64,000 nucleotides of DNA from Silene latifolia. Lineage: Eukaryota; Streptophyta; Magnoliopsida; Caryophyllales; Caryophyllaceae. The notes under the pieces were generated by a model. That model saw nothing but the letters and a program-made list of their open reading frames with translations. It made no database searches and had not been told where the DNA came from. Shown in pieces: positions 36,474 to 48,527 of the stretch. Position 1 is the stretch's first letter. Each line of letters opens with the position of its first letter. Position numbers and translations under genes: made by a program. The stretch spans positions 32,254,217-32,318,216 of the forward strand of contig NC_133534.1 in NCBI RefSeq assembly GCF_048544455.1, read 5' to 3'.

Positions 36474-36484
36474 CAGCTACACTA
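36474..36484. repeat. LINE target-site duplication, right copy
   Basis: CAGCTACACTA, identical to 12150-12160. Confidence 0.8.
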
Positions 36485-36926
36485 GTTGGCATTTACCTGT
36501 ATACTCTCTACTTATCCAGGTTCTTTGCTAGCGGCATGACCTTGACTTTTACTAACCAAACGATGAAACTTCTATTGAATAAATGTTAAAATTTTACTCG
36601 GTTGGTCTTGCTTAAGACAGTCTTAAATTAATATCTCTCTTAATCCCTTTTTTATTTTAACATTTTTTAAATCGATTGTGAGTAGGTCCGACTTCCTATC
36701 TATAACTAAAAAGTTGGTTTTCAAGAGCTGAATTTCTCTGATCCATAGTTCCATTTCCAACGAAGTAAAAAAGTCATTACATTTTGGTTCGATGAAATAA
36801 AGCAAAATGATTTAAAAGTTGTTACGCTTTTTACTATTGTGGAGTATCACTCCTATGATATGGTTCTCGACACAATTTTCATCTTGAGTTTTCGATTTGC
36901 GAGAATATTTAAGGTATTATGGTAAC
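36485..36926. other. Spacer between the LINE and the composite element A
   Basis: AT-rich with no coding support. It ends with GTAAC (36922-36926), the target duplication of composite A. The same original locus resumes at 53244. Confidence 0.6.
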
Positions 36927-38224
36927 AGATGCGTGCCTATTTCGTACATTTAATTTACTCATTTGCACGCATTTTTATGCTTATTTAGTAGCGATTGGCT
37001 ACTATTCTCCCATGAATCGTCTACTTTGGGTTATTTTGTATTTCGTGCAGATATGGACCCGAAAGGTGTGTTAAACAAGCCAAAACTCGTCCCCGGAGTT
37101 GCATTATGGATACTAGTGAAGTCAGGCTCGGGAATGATCATCTTGGAATGCGTGAATACGAAAGGAAGCATGATTAAGTGATGATTGACGCTGCTGTTCA
37201 CCTAGAAAAGTCGATCGACTGAAAATAGTGGTCGATCGACTGAAAATAGTGGTCGATCGACTGAAATTCTGGTCGATCGACTATTTTTCTTACCGGGCCG
37301 TGTTTGATTAGTTTGTATTTCGGCCCATTAGTCGTTTAATTAATAATTATCAGCTAATTCTATATAAATAAAGGCTGAGAATTTTATTAGGTTATCTATA
37401 CACTGCTAAAAACTAGTACTACGTTACTTTGCTCTCTCAATTTCGGATCTAAGCTTGTAATTCCTTTCCTTTCACTTTGGGTAATCTTTATTGTTCTTTG
37501 TTCATCTGCTTTATTTTTATTATTGTTCTTTTATTGTTCTTGTTAATTCTGTTTTATGCCAATTGAATATTATTTAATTCCATCATGCAATCTTTAGTTC
37601 TCTTTTCTATTTTGATTGTTGTTCTTCATTTAGTTATGAGTAGCTAATTCTCTTGTGCTAGGATTTAGGGGATCCGCGGTTCTATGACAAAATATGTTAG
37701 GGTTTTAGGTCTAGCTATTTACTCCGTCTGAATTGTTAATCGTAGCATCTTATAGCGGTTCGATTAGTTAAGTGCACATAATTAATTAACCATCTTGTTA
37801 AACCTTGACCCGGATCGAGAGATTGGAAAAGGCGAAGACTTGCTATGAACAATAGGACACTCTAATTAGGGCGAGAGCTACATTAGAATTATAGGGCGAA
37901 CAGTGGACCGAGAGGACCTGTTCAATACCCTTCAGACCGTTTATTGCTGACCGTTGACTTTACCTTAGATCGTTGTAGACCGCGGTGAACCGACCATCCT
38001 AGCTGTTTCCCTCTTATTTGAAATCGTTTATATTTACTTTCTTTTGTTTGCTACCTTAGTTATTAGACAAACCCATTTTAAACCCTCAATTTGTGACTTA
38101 GACGGACTTGAATTGACATTTAGAATTGTAAACAGCCTCCCTGTGGATACGATCCCGACTTCCCTAGCTATATTAGTTAGAGACCAGTTGGTTATCTTTG
38201 ATAGGTGTGTGATTTAGCCTGTCA
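36927..38224 (+). repeat. LTR-A, copy 1 (outer 5')
   Basis: Starts AGATGCGTGCC (other copies TGATGCG, so its first base is changed) and ends GCCTGTCA. Four GTCGATCGAC palindromes lie at 37210, 37231, 37252 and 37272. No PBS follows, unlike a normal 5' LTR. Confidence 0.85.
37210..37281. repeat. Phased palindrome cluster, LTR-A copy 1
   Basis: GTCGATCGAC starts at 37210, 37231, 37252 and 37272 (steps 21, 21, 20). Confidence 0.95.
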
Positions 38225-38401
38225 TTAAGGTTCGCAATTTTAGATAACCGGTCAACCGCGAACCGAACCGTTTCACAAAAAAGTAAGCAAAAAAAAAAAT
38301 ATTATATAAAAAACTGCTTTTTCGTTTAATTTTCTTAGTGTATTCAAATTTAATATTTCTTAAATTCAGTAATGCTAAAATTTAGCTTATTAACTTTATT
38401 G
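38225..38401. other. Filler of unknown origin between LTR-A copy 1 and the A internal remnant
   Basis: About 177 bp unlike anything else in the window. It contains ACCGGTCAACCGCGAACCG and an A-rich, AT-rich tail. It stands where a PBS and gag should be. Confidence 0.6.
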
Positions 38402-38628
38402 TTGAGTCCGATATATATGAGTCTTGCAAGGTTGAAGGTTCAGTAAGTTGTTTTATATGTATAACTCGTTTGCAATCGATTATGTACTTTGGTTTTGGCT
38501 ACGTGCATTAATTTGGTTTGGGCGTATGAAGCATAGTTAGCTCTGAGCTTGTCTACCGTTCTATTAGTTGTTTTTGCCCTTAGTCTTTGCTTGCTTGGGG
38601 ACAAGCAAGGGTTTGGTTTGGGGAGGTT
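38402..38628 (+). repeat. A internal 3' end (duplicate of 51719-51945)
   Basis: Starts abruptly at GAGTCCGATATATATGAGTC and runs to the PPT GGTTTGGTTTGGGGAGGTT. Nearly identical to the matching stretch before the outer 3' LTR. Confidence 0.85.
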
Positions 38629-39365
38629 TGATGCGTGCCTATTTCGTACATTTACTTTACTCATTTGCACGCATTTTTATGCTGATTTAGTTACGACTTG
38701 CTACTATTCTCCCATGAATCGGCTACTTTGGGTTATTTTGTATTTCGTGCAGATATGGACCCGAAAGGAGTGTTAAACAAGCCAAAACCCGTCCCCCGAG
38801 TTGCATTATGGATACTAGTGAAGTCAGGCTCGGGAATGATCATCTTGGAATGCGTGAAGACGAAAGGAAGCATGATTAAGTGATGATTGACGCTGCTGTT
38901 CACCTAGAAAAGTCGATCGACTGAAAATAGTGGTCGATCGACTATTTTTCTTACCAGGGCGTGTTTGCTTAGTTTGTATTTCGGCCCATTAGTCATTTAC
39001 TTAATAATTATCAGCTAATTCTATATAAACAGAGGCTGAGAACTTTATTAGGGATCTTTACTTTGGCAAAAAACACAGTATTACGTTACTTTGCTCTCTT
39101 AATTTTCGGATCTAAACCTGTAATCTTTCTTTTCCCTATTTCGGTAATTTCAATTGTTCTTCATACCTTATTTTTATTATTGTTCTTTTATTGTTCTTGT
39201 TAATTCCGCTTTATACTAGTTTATCTATTTAATTCCATTATGCAATTCTTAATTTTCTCTTCTTCTTTAATTGTTGTTTTCCATTTAGTTATGCGTAGCT
39301 AATTGTTTTATGCTAGGATTTAGGGAATCCGCGGTTCTATGACATAATATGTTAAGGTTTTAGGT
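38629..39365 (+). repeat. LTR-A, copy 2, truncated
   Basis: Starts TGATGCGTGCC and stops inside the LTR at GGTTTTAGGTC, where B internal sequence begins. It has only two palindromes (38912, 38933), where copies 1 and 3 have four. Confidence 0.85.
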
Positions 39366-39620
39366 CAACTATTAGTTGATTGAGACTTTTTCACAAACTA
39401 TACATTTTATTTGCTTTCGTTGAACCTTTTTATTTATTGCTTTTGTGTGCGCGAGACTTCGCATTTTAACTTTGCTTAGGATTTTAAATACTTTAGTCAA
39501 TTGCTTTGGGTTTTGCGCAATTTTGGGCGCGTATTATTGTGCATTTGCAGGTTTTTAGACCTCATTAGCTCAAGTTATTGAGCTAATTCGAAGAAATCGG
39601 GAGTTCAAATAGATTATTCA

Positions 39621-39716
39621 GTCGATCGATCGACCCTTATGGTCGATCGACCGAGCCTACTGATTCAGGAGCTTTCGACACATTGGTCGATCGACTGAGT
39701 AATGTGGTCGATCGAC
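39621..39716. repeat. Two palindrome pairs, B 3' half (upstream copy)
   Basis: GTCGATCGAT/GAC units at 39621 and 39642, and 39686 and 39707. Each pair is spaced exactly 21 bp. Confidence 0.9.
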
Positions 39717-40881
39717 CGAGGACGCTGCTGTACCTGTTTACGATCACTCCTCTGCTATGTTTGGTCGATTTGCGGAATTAAGGGAGTTTTCTACTCCACT
39801 TTATTTTCCGTCATATATTTGATTTCTTCCATCTTCTTAATTTTGCACATAATTACCGCTTCAACATTGCTTTCTCGGTTTTATGCGTGGTATTGTTGTC
39901 TTTTCAGGTACTTATTGGTAGCACTGCTAGCTACAGAAATCTCCTAGGTCACGCTGGTTTGGGGAGGTTTCCTTTTGATGCGCTTAAAGTCTTTTGAGTC
40001 TCCTTGTCTTCAATTCATATTTTGTTTACTTAATTTTTCGCAAATTCCCACTTCCTGTTTGTTTCATTACATGATTTTGCACAATAGGGACATTGTGCGA
40101 TTTGGTTTGGGGAAGGGTTTTGCGTTGCATTTCATATGTTTTTGCATTCACGTTTACATTTCAGTTTGCATTGTTGTTTAATTCCTTTATTTACACACAA
40201 ATTCACAAAATTTGAAAATTTTCTAAAATAAAATTTCAAAAAATGCACGTTTATTTTAGCATATAGGTTGAGTCGGAACGGTAGTATTTCAATGATGACA
40301 CATTGCATTTGCATCTGTTTTTGCCTAAGCCTTGCTAATTGACATGTTATTAGTAGAATCATATATGCATATATACGAGTTTTCGTTAAATTATTTTGCT
40401 AGACCTTAGACTTGACTTTGATTTTTAGCAAACTACATCATATTTTCTGAGGATTAGAGTCTATAACTGGTGACATCTATGACCAGTTTATCTAAGATTG
40501 TGAGTAGTTACTCCTTATGAGGCATGTTACATTAATTTGCATAAATATGAACTTAATCTGCTTAATACTTGTATGCATTCGGTTTGTGGTTAGTTGACAC
40601 ATGTGGTAGAGGTCTTCCTATATTAATTTTACCCATAAGCTCAACACTGCCAAAAACAGCCTTTTTGTCCCATTACTACATCCTACATTTAGCCTGCCCT
40701 TGTCAAGCTAGTAATTTATGTTTTTGGGATTGTTACTTCGTTTTTGGTAGCATATGCTCATTCTGAGATGAAGACGGAAAGATGGAAAAAGGAAAGAAAA
40801 AAAACAAAGAAAGAAAAAAAAAAGAAAAGAAGAAAAATGATTCGAAAAAAAAGAAAAAAAGAGTGTTGTACTGTAGAGGCA

Positions 40882-40912
40882 GTCGATCGACTGCCAATTA
40901 TGGTCGATCGAC
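40882..40912. repeat. Palindrome pair, B 3' half (upstream copy)
   Basis: GTCGATCGAC at 40882 and 40903, a 21-bp step, just after the long purine tract. Confidence 0.9.
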
Positions 40913-41877
40913 CGCCGCCCGAGAATAGAAAAAGAAAAATCAATTCGCATGATTCAAGTCTTTATTAAATGGCGATTTTTGCTCCCATGTTTCATTTGTA
41001 CCTTATGGGGAGTTGGTTATTTCGGAGATTGTGAGTTTTGTGCTTGTTATAGCACCGTGTGGATTGAAGTTTGAGCAAGAAGTGGATATTGTCATATGGT
41101 TTTGTTACGGTACTAGCTTGATCACCTGTACCCCCACATTCCCATAAATTTTTTGCCTTTGTTGCCCATTACCTCACATATCCCATATATACCTCGGCAT
41201 GTGTCATGGTCATTTGTTCGGTTGGAATGCATATGTACGGTTGTAGAGATTACTTTCATATTATATTGCAGGCAATGTTCTCATAGGTCGTAGTTAGGTG
41301 AGTGTCACTAACAAAATGAATTCTTTCTATGTTTCACATATATTCACCTGAATTTATTGAGTGATTTGAGCGACCCGTGAGAGTCCAATTTGATGAGTCT
41401 CCATAGTTGACGGTTCAGCAGTTTTTAACGACTCCATAACTCGTTTGCATGATTCACGTTACTGATTGATTGTTAATTTTGCATTAAATTGGTTTAGGCT
41501 ATTCAATTGCATTTCGCTCTGAGATTGAACTCGTTCCTATAGATCGAGTCTAGTTCTTGCTTTGGGACAAGCAAGGGTTTGGTTTGGGGTAGTTTGATGC
41601 GTGTCAATTATATGATGTTTTACACCCTATTTTACACGCATTTCAGAGCTCATTTATGTGGTTTAAGGCTACTATTTGCCCCATTTCGTCTACTTTCGTA
41701 TTTTTATGTAATATTGCAGATTTATGCGGAAATGAGTAGATATAGAGCTAAATCCGTCCCCGAGTATCTTGCATTGCATTTGACATGAAGTATTTACTCA
41801 AGGAACGAGCTTGGTGCGCATTTCGAGGCCCGAAAGACAAATCTACGAGAATTAGAAGTCAAGTATCAGCTAAAGCA

Positions 41878-41979
41878 GTCGATCGACTGGCCCCCTTAGT
41901 CGATCGACCAACGCACGACTTCCAGGAACTACTTTTCAGCATAGAGCGGTTGATCGACCACTGCCTACGGTCGATCGAC
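41878..41979. repeat. Two palindrome pairs, LTR-B copy 1
   Basis: GTCGATCGAC at 41878 and 41899; GTTGATCGAC at 41949 and GTCGATCGAC at 41970. Both steps are 21 bp. Confidence 0.95.
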
Positions 41980-42481
41980 CAAGCCGCTACTATGACGTGA
42001 ATCAATAGAACGAGGAATAGAAAGCCCAATGTGTTCTAGGTTTAGGGAGAAGAGTTGCGTACTTTTCCTTTATAACGTAACCTAGTTTACAGAGAAAAGG
42101 ATCGAGTTTTATACATTCAGTTCCATTCAGTTTTCATTAGCTTTGTTAATTCATTAGGGTTCTTAATATTGTTGGGTATTCAATACCATTCGGTTTTGGG
42201 ATCTTTCTTCTGCAATTTCATTCGGTATTCCTCTGCCTATTTTCAGTTTCATTACTTTATCGTTCATAGTATAGCGTTGTTAGTTAGTTTCCCGAAGCCA
42301 TAATTATCGTTTTATGCTACCCTTTTATTCCGTTAATTTAAGCATGAATTCAGTAGTTAATTTCGTTAATTTCATTGTTTTTATCATTCCTAGTATGAGT
42401 AGCTAAATTAATTGTGCTAGGATGTAGGGGAACTGTAGGTTAGGCGGCATTAGAATTAACATGGCCTGAAATCGCATGCCG

Positions 42482-42512
42482 GTCGATCGACTGGGTTCTC
42501 TGGTCGATCGAC
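42482..42512. repeat. Palindrome pair, LTR-B copy 1
   Basis: GTCGATCGAC at 42482 and 42503 (21 bp). LTR-B copy 2 has only one unit here (49415). Confidence 0.95.
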
Positions 42513-43096
42513 TGACCACGCCGAGATTGTTTCATTTTAATTGTTTTAATTGTTGTGTTTGACGAATCGAGTGCACGCGACTAGTTGAATACCTAGGATT
42601 TGACCGACCCAATAAAGATCGAAAGATAGATAGCCGGCTTAATTAAGACGACTAGATTAATTAGATCGAAAGATAGATTAATTTAGACCTTTCAGTCACT
42701 TTTCAGGACGAAAGTCAGTATTAGTGGTATTAGGGACCTGTAGCGAGATCGAAAGATGCTACCTGTGAGAGTGGACCGAAAGGACCTCTTATTTTCCCGT
42801 CTCACGTGATTGTTTTAGATCGCCTAGTTTTTGCCTTGAAACTATAGTGAACCGACCATCCTTGCACCCTTTTAATCCTTGATTTTATCTCTTTGTTTAG
42901 TTTATTTTACTTTTATTATTTTAGCTATAGACCAAATCAACTCAATCCCCACATACTGTTACCTTAGACTGAAATTAGACAACTAATAATTACATCTGCC
43001 TCTCTGTGGTTCGACCCTGTTACCACTAGCTTTTGTTAGTTTTAATAGGTTTTATAAATATTATTTTTGGTACTCACAACAACGGGTATCAAGTTT

Positions 43097-43114
43097 TGGC
43101 GCCGTTGCCGGGGA
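43097..43114 (+). promoter_or_regulatory. Primer binding site of B
   Basis: TGGCGCCGTTGCCGGGGA, the Athila/Tat-type PBS, six bases after LTR-B copy 1. Confidence 0.85.
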
Positions 43115-43217
43115 GGCAATTGTTCTAATTTTTAGTTGTTTTATTTTAGTCTGTTTCTTAGTTTAAGGGACATTCGTTCCTTAAGCTATTCTCATATTCT
43201 TTTTGTAGTTTCTTCTT

Positions 43218-45080
43218 ATGCGCAGGTCACAGGGTGGTGAATTAGTACCTTTCAATCCTGAGATTGAGAAGACCTTGCGTGAGTTGAGACGATCATCTAG
43301 AGTACTGCCGACAGAGGAAGAGCTGAGTACTCTGTCTAGTTACTACGAGAACGAGCTATACGAGGAGGATCCACCTCCATCACCCATTTCCACCTCTTCA
43401 GCTGAGACAGTCACATCTCCAGAATTTCCAGTCATGGCTGAAGCGAGTATAGCAAGTCACTCTGAGCCGACAGCTGCAAATCTATACAAAGGGTTCGAAT
43501 TACCGGGAGCTTATAGAAAATTCGAACCGAAGCCTTCTTATATCAACTTGGTTGAGAGGAACCAATTCGGGGGAGCTGCAAATGAAGATGCAGCCAAGCA
43601 TATGGAGATATTTATTGATTATTGCTGCTCTATACCCCCGCCGACCGGTGTGACCCAGGACCAGATAAAGGAGACTATGTTTATATTCTCACTCCGCGAT
43701 GCTGCAAGGGAGTGGTACAGAGATCTGGACCGAGCTGCTAATGGGATCACCGACTGGAATTATTTGGCCTTGGCATTCTACAAGAAGTACTTTTCTACCT
43801 CGAAGACGAAGGCTATTAGAGCTCAAATCACGAGCTTTAAACAGGGGCCGGATGAGAACTTTCATGAGGCATGGGTCCGTTTCAAGAAGCTGGTGCGAAC
43901 CATTCCGCATCATGGGTTTGAGGAGTGGAGCCTATGCAATCAGTTCTACAACGAGCTCTATGACGATCAGAGGGTTATCCTGGATGCGACAGCTAATGGC
44001 AGATTCCAGGAGAATACGGGGGAGACTAAGGGGTGGAAGATCATTGATGACTTGGCCACCCACAAAGCTGAGTATGGGAATTCCCAAGGAAATCAAAGGA
44101 GAGCTGCTGAATCTCCTTCTGTAGCTGCATTAGAAGCTCTCACGGCCAGATTTGACAAGTACGAGTTGGGAGGAGCTTCCAAAGGAGGGATTTACCATGT
44201 AAATGCTGTTTTAGACGGTCATTTCGTCTGTAAAAGATGTGGAGCTGAGGGACATGTTTCAGACAATTGTCCTAGTCCCTTTGAGTCTTGTGCTGCCTTT
44301 CAACATTATAGGTAGACAAATACTTACTATGAGCCGAATGTCCATCCCAACTTGAGGTGGAGTAGCCAAAATGTCTTGAATCCGACTCAACCTCCACAGC
44401 AGCAGCAGCAGTAGAACTATGTGCCCCCTCATAAGCAACAACAGTACCAAAAGCCTCCGTATGTCCCACAGCAGCAGCAACAAGCCCAAGGTTCTGATTT
44501 CAATGAGTTGAAGAATTTGTTGCTGAAGGAATCCCAGGCTAGAGAGGCCGGGATGAAGATGCTAGAAAGCCAAATTGCCCAATTGGCAAGCAAGAACACA
44601 ACTCGAGCTCCGGGACATTTACCGACTCAAACTGATCAAAAGGAAACCCTAAATGCAATCACCTTGAGGAGTGGGTCTACCCTTGATGGGCCCGCTATGG
44701 CTGAGGATGCCACTGGAAAAGATGAGGCGGAACCGAGCAAAGAGAAGGTAGCAACGAATAAAAACAAGAAAAAGACGATCAGCAGGTGTGTCAGTCGGTC
44801 GACTGACATACCCGGTCGATCGACTGAAGTACGACAAACAGTAGCTTATGGTCATGTTGAAGTCAGTCGATCGACTGACCAACCTGGTCGATCGACTGAG
44901 ATTGCTGCTGAAGGTGATTCTTTTCGTCCTCCAATGCCCGATAACTTGAGGGACCACTTGTTTCGGGGTACTACTGCCCCGAAAATATTGAGGACAGACC
45001 CGACTACCGATGGGTCCGTTCCGGTTCCGAAGTACGACCCTTTGTCAATTAATGGTTCACATTTGAGACGGTCTGAATAA
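43218..45080 (+). pseudogene. B gag (Athila-like), with two in-frame stops
   Basis: Starts MRRSQGGELVPFNPEIEKTL. The gag core is at about residues 130-280 (FIFSLRDAAREWYRDLD, FYKKYFSTSKTKAIRAQITS, WVRFKKLVRTIPHHGFEEW), followed by a zinc knuckle CKRCGAEGHVSDNCP (near 340). It would assemble the particle and bind RNA. The first ORF stops with TAG at 44313; the same frame continues through a Gln-rich tract and a second TAG (about 44413). It then runs 44421-45080 (LKNLLLKESQAREAGMKMLE, TLNAITLRSGSTLDGP). This last part translates the palindromic DNA repeats into SRSTDIPGRSTE and SRSTDQPGRSTE. Point mutation of two Gln codons would explain both stops. Confidence 0.85.
44794..44896. repeat. Two palindrome pairs inside the B gag frame
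   Basis: GTCGGTCGAC at 44794 and GTCGATCGAC at 44815; GTCGATCGAC at 44866 and 44887. Both pairs are 21 bp apart, seven codons, so the frame is kept and the peptide RST[D/E] recurs. Confidence 0.95.
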
Positions 45081-45107
45081 GGGTCAAGCTACAATAAGGA
45101 GAAGGTT

Positions 45108-46161
45108 GTGGACTTTCAGCCTAAGTCCACCGATGCCGGCATGAGAGATTTAGAGGAGAGGGCTAAGTTGCTACTTTCAGCCCCTTATCCGGAGAGATTG
45201 GTGCCGACGAAGGAACAGGTATCGTTTAATAAGTTTGAAAATGTTGTTCGTAGTTTAAACGTACAAGTACCTTTCCTTGAATTAGTCAATCAAGTGCCTG
45301 CTTATAAAATTTATGAAGCAATTACTGTCTAAAAAGAAGTCACTTGAAACTGTGCATACTGTCGCACTAACTGAGGAGTCATGCTCTTATTTGAGCCATA
45401 CTGCACCCCTTAAGCTAGAAGACCCGGGTAGTTTTTCTGTCCCATGTAATATTGGCACCTTTCCTATTGAGAAAACCTTATGTGACCTAGGAGCCAGTAT
45501 TAGTGTAATGCCCTTGAGTCTTGCTAGGAAGCTCAAATTGACTAGGTTTGCGGTAACCAACATGATAGTACAGATGGCTGATCACTCTGCGGTCCAGCCA
45601 ATAGGAGTCTTAGAGGACATTCCCGTGCAAATAGGGAAGTTCTTCTTCCCTGTTGACTTCGTAGTACTCGATATGCCCGAAGATGCCCACATTCCTATTA
45701 TTCTAGGTAGACCATTTCTGCACACTGCTGGTGCAGTTATTGAAGTTGGTTCGGGTACTTTGACCTTTAAGGCAGGCAAGCATTCCATTGTCTTTGCCAA
45801 GACGGCTAGGAAAAAAGACCCCATGTGGCCCGTAACTTGTAATACGGTTTCTGAAAAGAAATCTTATTTTGTGCTTCCTGATATGCCTATCTCTACCCCT
45901 ACTCCTGTTGTGACACCTCCGCCCCAGACTGGGAGCAAAGTGGAGGAAAATTCTTCTGTTTTAGACATTGCAGGAGCTGGTTTAGGGAAGGAAGAGCCAC
46001 ATGTTGCTCCAGCTGTGAAGGAGCCAATCATTCAAAGAGGCGGTCTAGGATGCCTTAGCTATGGCACGGATGAGGAGCCCGAAGATGAGCCAGTCAAAGC
46101 AACGGAATCTGATCTGGATTCCGACGAGTCAGAGGAGGTCATTGAGTGGGAAGATGTCTGA
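45108..46161 (+). pseudogene. B gag end and aspartic protease
   Basis: 45108-45332 carries the spacer before protease (MRDLEERAKLLLSAPYPERL). After a one-base frame change the open frame 45313-46161 (282 codons) gives CNIGTFPIEKTLCDLGASIS, where DLGAS is the Athila form of the DTG/DSG active site. Then come FVVLDMPEDAHIPIILGRPF and an acidic C-terminus ending EEVIEWEDV. This is the gag-processing protease. No RT, RNase H or integrase follows: 46162-48527 is non-coding, so B ends its coding capacity here and needs enzymes from elsewhere. Confidence 0.85.
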
Positions 46162-46545
46162 CATGTTGATCCGTTGAGCTTGACGGATGATGAAGCTGAG
46201 AGGAGTGCAGCTGAGAAGATAGGCACTATTGAGGCTACCTCTTGTAGCCAGAAGCCAGTCAAGTGAGCCATTCCATGGCCGTTCTTGATCAACTATTAGT
46301 TGATTGAGACTTTTTCACAAACTATACATTTTATTTGCTTTCGTTGAACCCTTTTATTTATTGCTTTTGTGTGCGCGAGACTTCGCATTTTAACTTTGCT
46401 TAGGATTTTAAATACTTTAGTCAATTGCTTTGGGTTTTGAGCAATTTTGGGCGCGTATTATTGTGCATTTACAGGTTTTTAGACCTCATTAGCTCAAGTT
46501 ATTGAGCTAATTCGAAGAAATTAGGAAGTTACAGCAGTTATTCCA

Positions 46546-46648
46546 GTCGATCGACTGACCCTTATGGTCGATCGACTGAGCTGCACAGTTCTAGGAGCTT
46601 CTGTTCCTGACACATTGGTCGATCGACTGAGTAATGTGGTCGATCGAC
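46546..46648. repeat. Two palindrome pairs, B 3' region
   Basis: GTCGATCGAC at 46546/46567 and 46618/46639, all with 21-bp steps. Confidence 0.95.
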
Positions 46649-47812
46649 CGAGGACGCTGCTGTACCTGTTTACGATCACTCCCCTGCTGTGTTTGGTCGA
46701 TTTGCGGAATTAAGGGAGTTGTCTACTCCACTTTATTTTCCGTCATATATTTGATTTCTTCCGTCTTCTTAATTTTGCACATAATTACCGCTTCAACATT
46801 GCTTTCTCGGTTTTATGCGTGGTATTGTTGTCTTTTCAGGTACTTATTGGTAGCACTGCTAGCTACAGAAACCTCCTAACTCACGCTGGTTTGGGGAGGT
46901 TTCCTTTTGCTGCGCTTAAAGTCTTTTGAGTCTCCTTGTCTTCACTTCATATTTTGTTTACTTAATTTTTCGCAAATTCCCACTTCCTGTTTGTTTCATT
47001 ACATGATTTGCACAATGGGGACATTGTGCGATTTGGTTTGGGGAAGGGTTTTGCGTTGCATTTCATATGTTTTTGCATTCACGTTTACATTTCAGTTTGC
47101 ATTGTTGTTTAATTCCTTTATTTACACACAAATTCACAAAATTTGAAAATTTTCTAAAATAAAATTTCAAAAAATGCACGTTTATTTTAGCATATAGGTT
47201 GAGTCGGAACGGTAGTATTTCAATGATGACACATTGCATTTGCATCTGTTTTTGCCTAAGCCTTGCTAATTGACATGTTATTAGTAGAATCATATATGCA
47301 TATATACGAGTTTTCGTTAAATTATTTTGCTAGACCTTAGACTTGACTTTGATTTTTAGCAAACTACATCATATTTTCTGAGGATTAGAGTCTATAACTG
47401 GTGACATCTATGACCAGTTTATCTAAGATTGTGAGTAGTTACTCCTTATGAGGCATGTTACATTAATTTGCATAAATATGAACTTAATCTGCTTAATACT
47501 TGTATGCATTCGGTTTGTGGTTAGTTGACACATGTGGTAGAGGTCTTCCTATATTAATTTTACCCATAAGCTCAACACTGCCAAAAACAGCCTTTTTGTC
47601 CCATTACTACATCCTACATTTAGCCTGCCCTTGTCAAGCTAGTAATTTATGTTTTTGGGATTGTTACTTCGTTTTTGGTAGCATATGCTCATTCTGAGAT
47701 GAAGACGGAAAGATGGAAAAAGGAAAGAAAAAAAACAAAGAAAGAAAAAAAAAAGAAAAGAAGAAAAATGATTCGAAAAAAAAGAAAAAAAGAGTGTTGT
47801 ACTGTAGAGGCA

Positions 47813-47843
47813 GTCGATCGACTGCCAATTATGGTCGATCGAC
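47813..47843. repeat. Palindrome pair, B 3' region
   Basis: GTCGATCGAC at 47813 and 47834 (21 bp). Confidence 0.95.
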
Positions 47844-48527
47844 CGCCGCCCGAGAATAGAAAAAGAAAAATCAATTCGCATGATTCAAGTCTTTATTAAA
47901 TGGCGATTTTTGCTCCCATGTTTCATTTGTACCTTATGGGGAGTTGGTTATTTCGGAGATTGTGAGTTTTGTGCTTGTTATAGCACCGTGTGGATTGAAG
48001 TTTGAGCAAGAAGTGGATATTGTCATATGGTTTTGTTACGGTACTAGCTTGATCACCTGTACCCCCACATTCCCATAAATTTTTTGCCTTTGTTGCCCAT
48101 TACCTCACATATCCCATATATACCTCGGCATGTGTCATGGTCATTTGTTCGGTTGGAATGCATATGTACGGTTGTAGAGATTACTTTCATATTATATTGC
48201 AGGCAATGTTCTCATAGGTCGTAGTTAGGTGAGTGTCACTAACAAAATGAATTCTTTCTATCTTTCACATATAGTGACCTGAATTTATTGAGTGATTTGA
48301 GCGACCCGTGAGAGTCCAATTTGATGAGTCTCCATAGTTGACGGTTGGTTGTGATTTTTAACGACTCCATAACTCGTTTGCATGATTCACGTTACTGATT
48401 GATTGTTAATTTTGCATTAAATTGGTTTAGGCTATTCAATTGCATTTCGCTCTGAGATTGAACTCGTTCCTATAGATCGAGTCTAGTTCTTGCTTGGGGA
48501 CAAGTAAGGGTTTGGTTTGGGGAAGTT

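Larger units (their letters stand above)
39366..41594 (+). repeat. B internal 3' half, upstream copy (duplicate of 46290-48527)
   Basis: Follows 46290-48527 almost base for base, with offset 6924 at the start growing to about 6931. Several short stretches are identical over hundreds of bases. It is non-coding. It includes palindrome pairs (39621/39642, 39686/39707, 40882/40903), a purine tract at 40780-40862 and three PPT-like TGGTTTGGGG motifs. Confidence 0.9.
41595..43091 (+). repeat. LTR-B, copy 1
   Basis: 1497 bp, TGATGCGTGTC to GGGTATCA. It is followed by a PBS and so acts as the 5' LTR of the complete B unit. It is also preceded by a PPT, as if it were the 3' LTR of the upstream half unit. 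Palindromes lie at 41878/41899, 41949/41970 and 42482/42503. Confidence 0.92.
46162..48527 (+). other. B 3' region
   Basis: Non-coding 2.4 kb between protease and 3' LTR, in place of the expected RT-RNase H-integrase. Palindrome pairs at 46546/46567, 46618/46639 and 47813/47834; purine tract 47711-47792. PPT-like tracts occur near 46890, 47034 and just before 48528. A hairpin-forming CACAATGGGGACATTGTG lies at 47012-47029. Confidence 0.8.

Noticed and set aside
36927..38224. LTR-A copy 1 as an independent solo LTR
   Set aside because: No duplication follows it at 38225 (TTAAG), whereas GTAAC before it matches GTAAC after the far LTR at 53239.
40744..40968. Lysine/arginine-rich ORF (also at 47675-47899)
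   Set aside because: It is a translation of the purine tract in the B 3' region; composition is explained by AAG/AAA runs.
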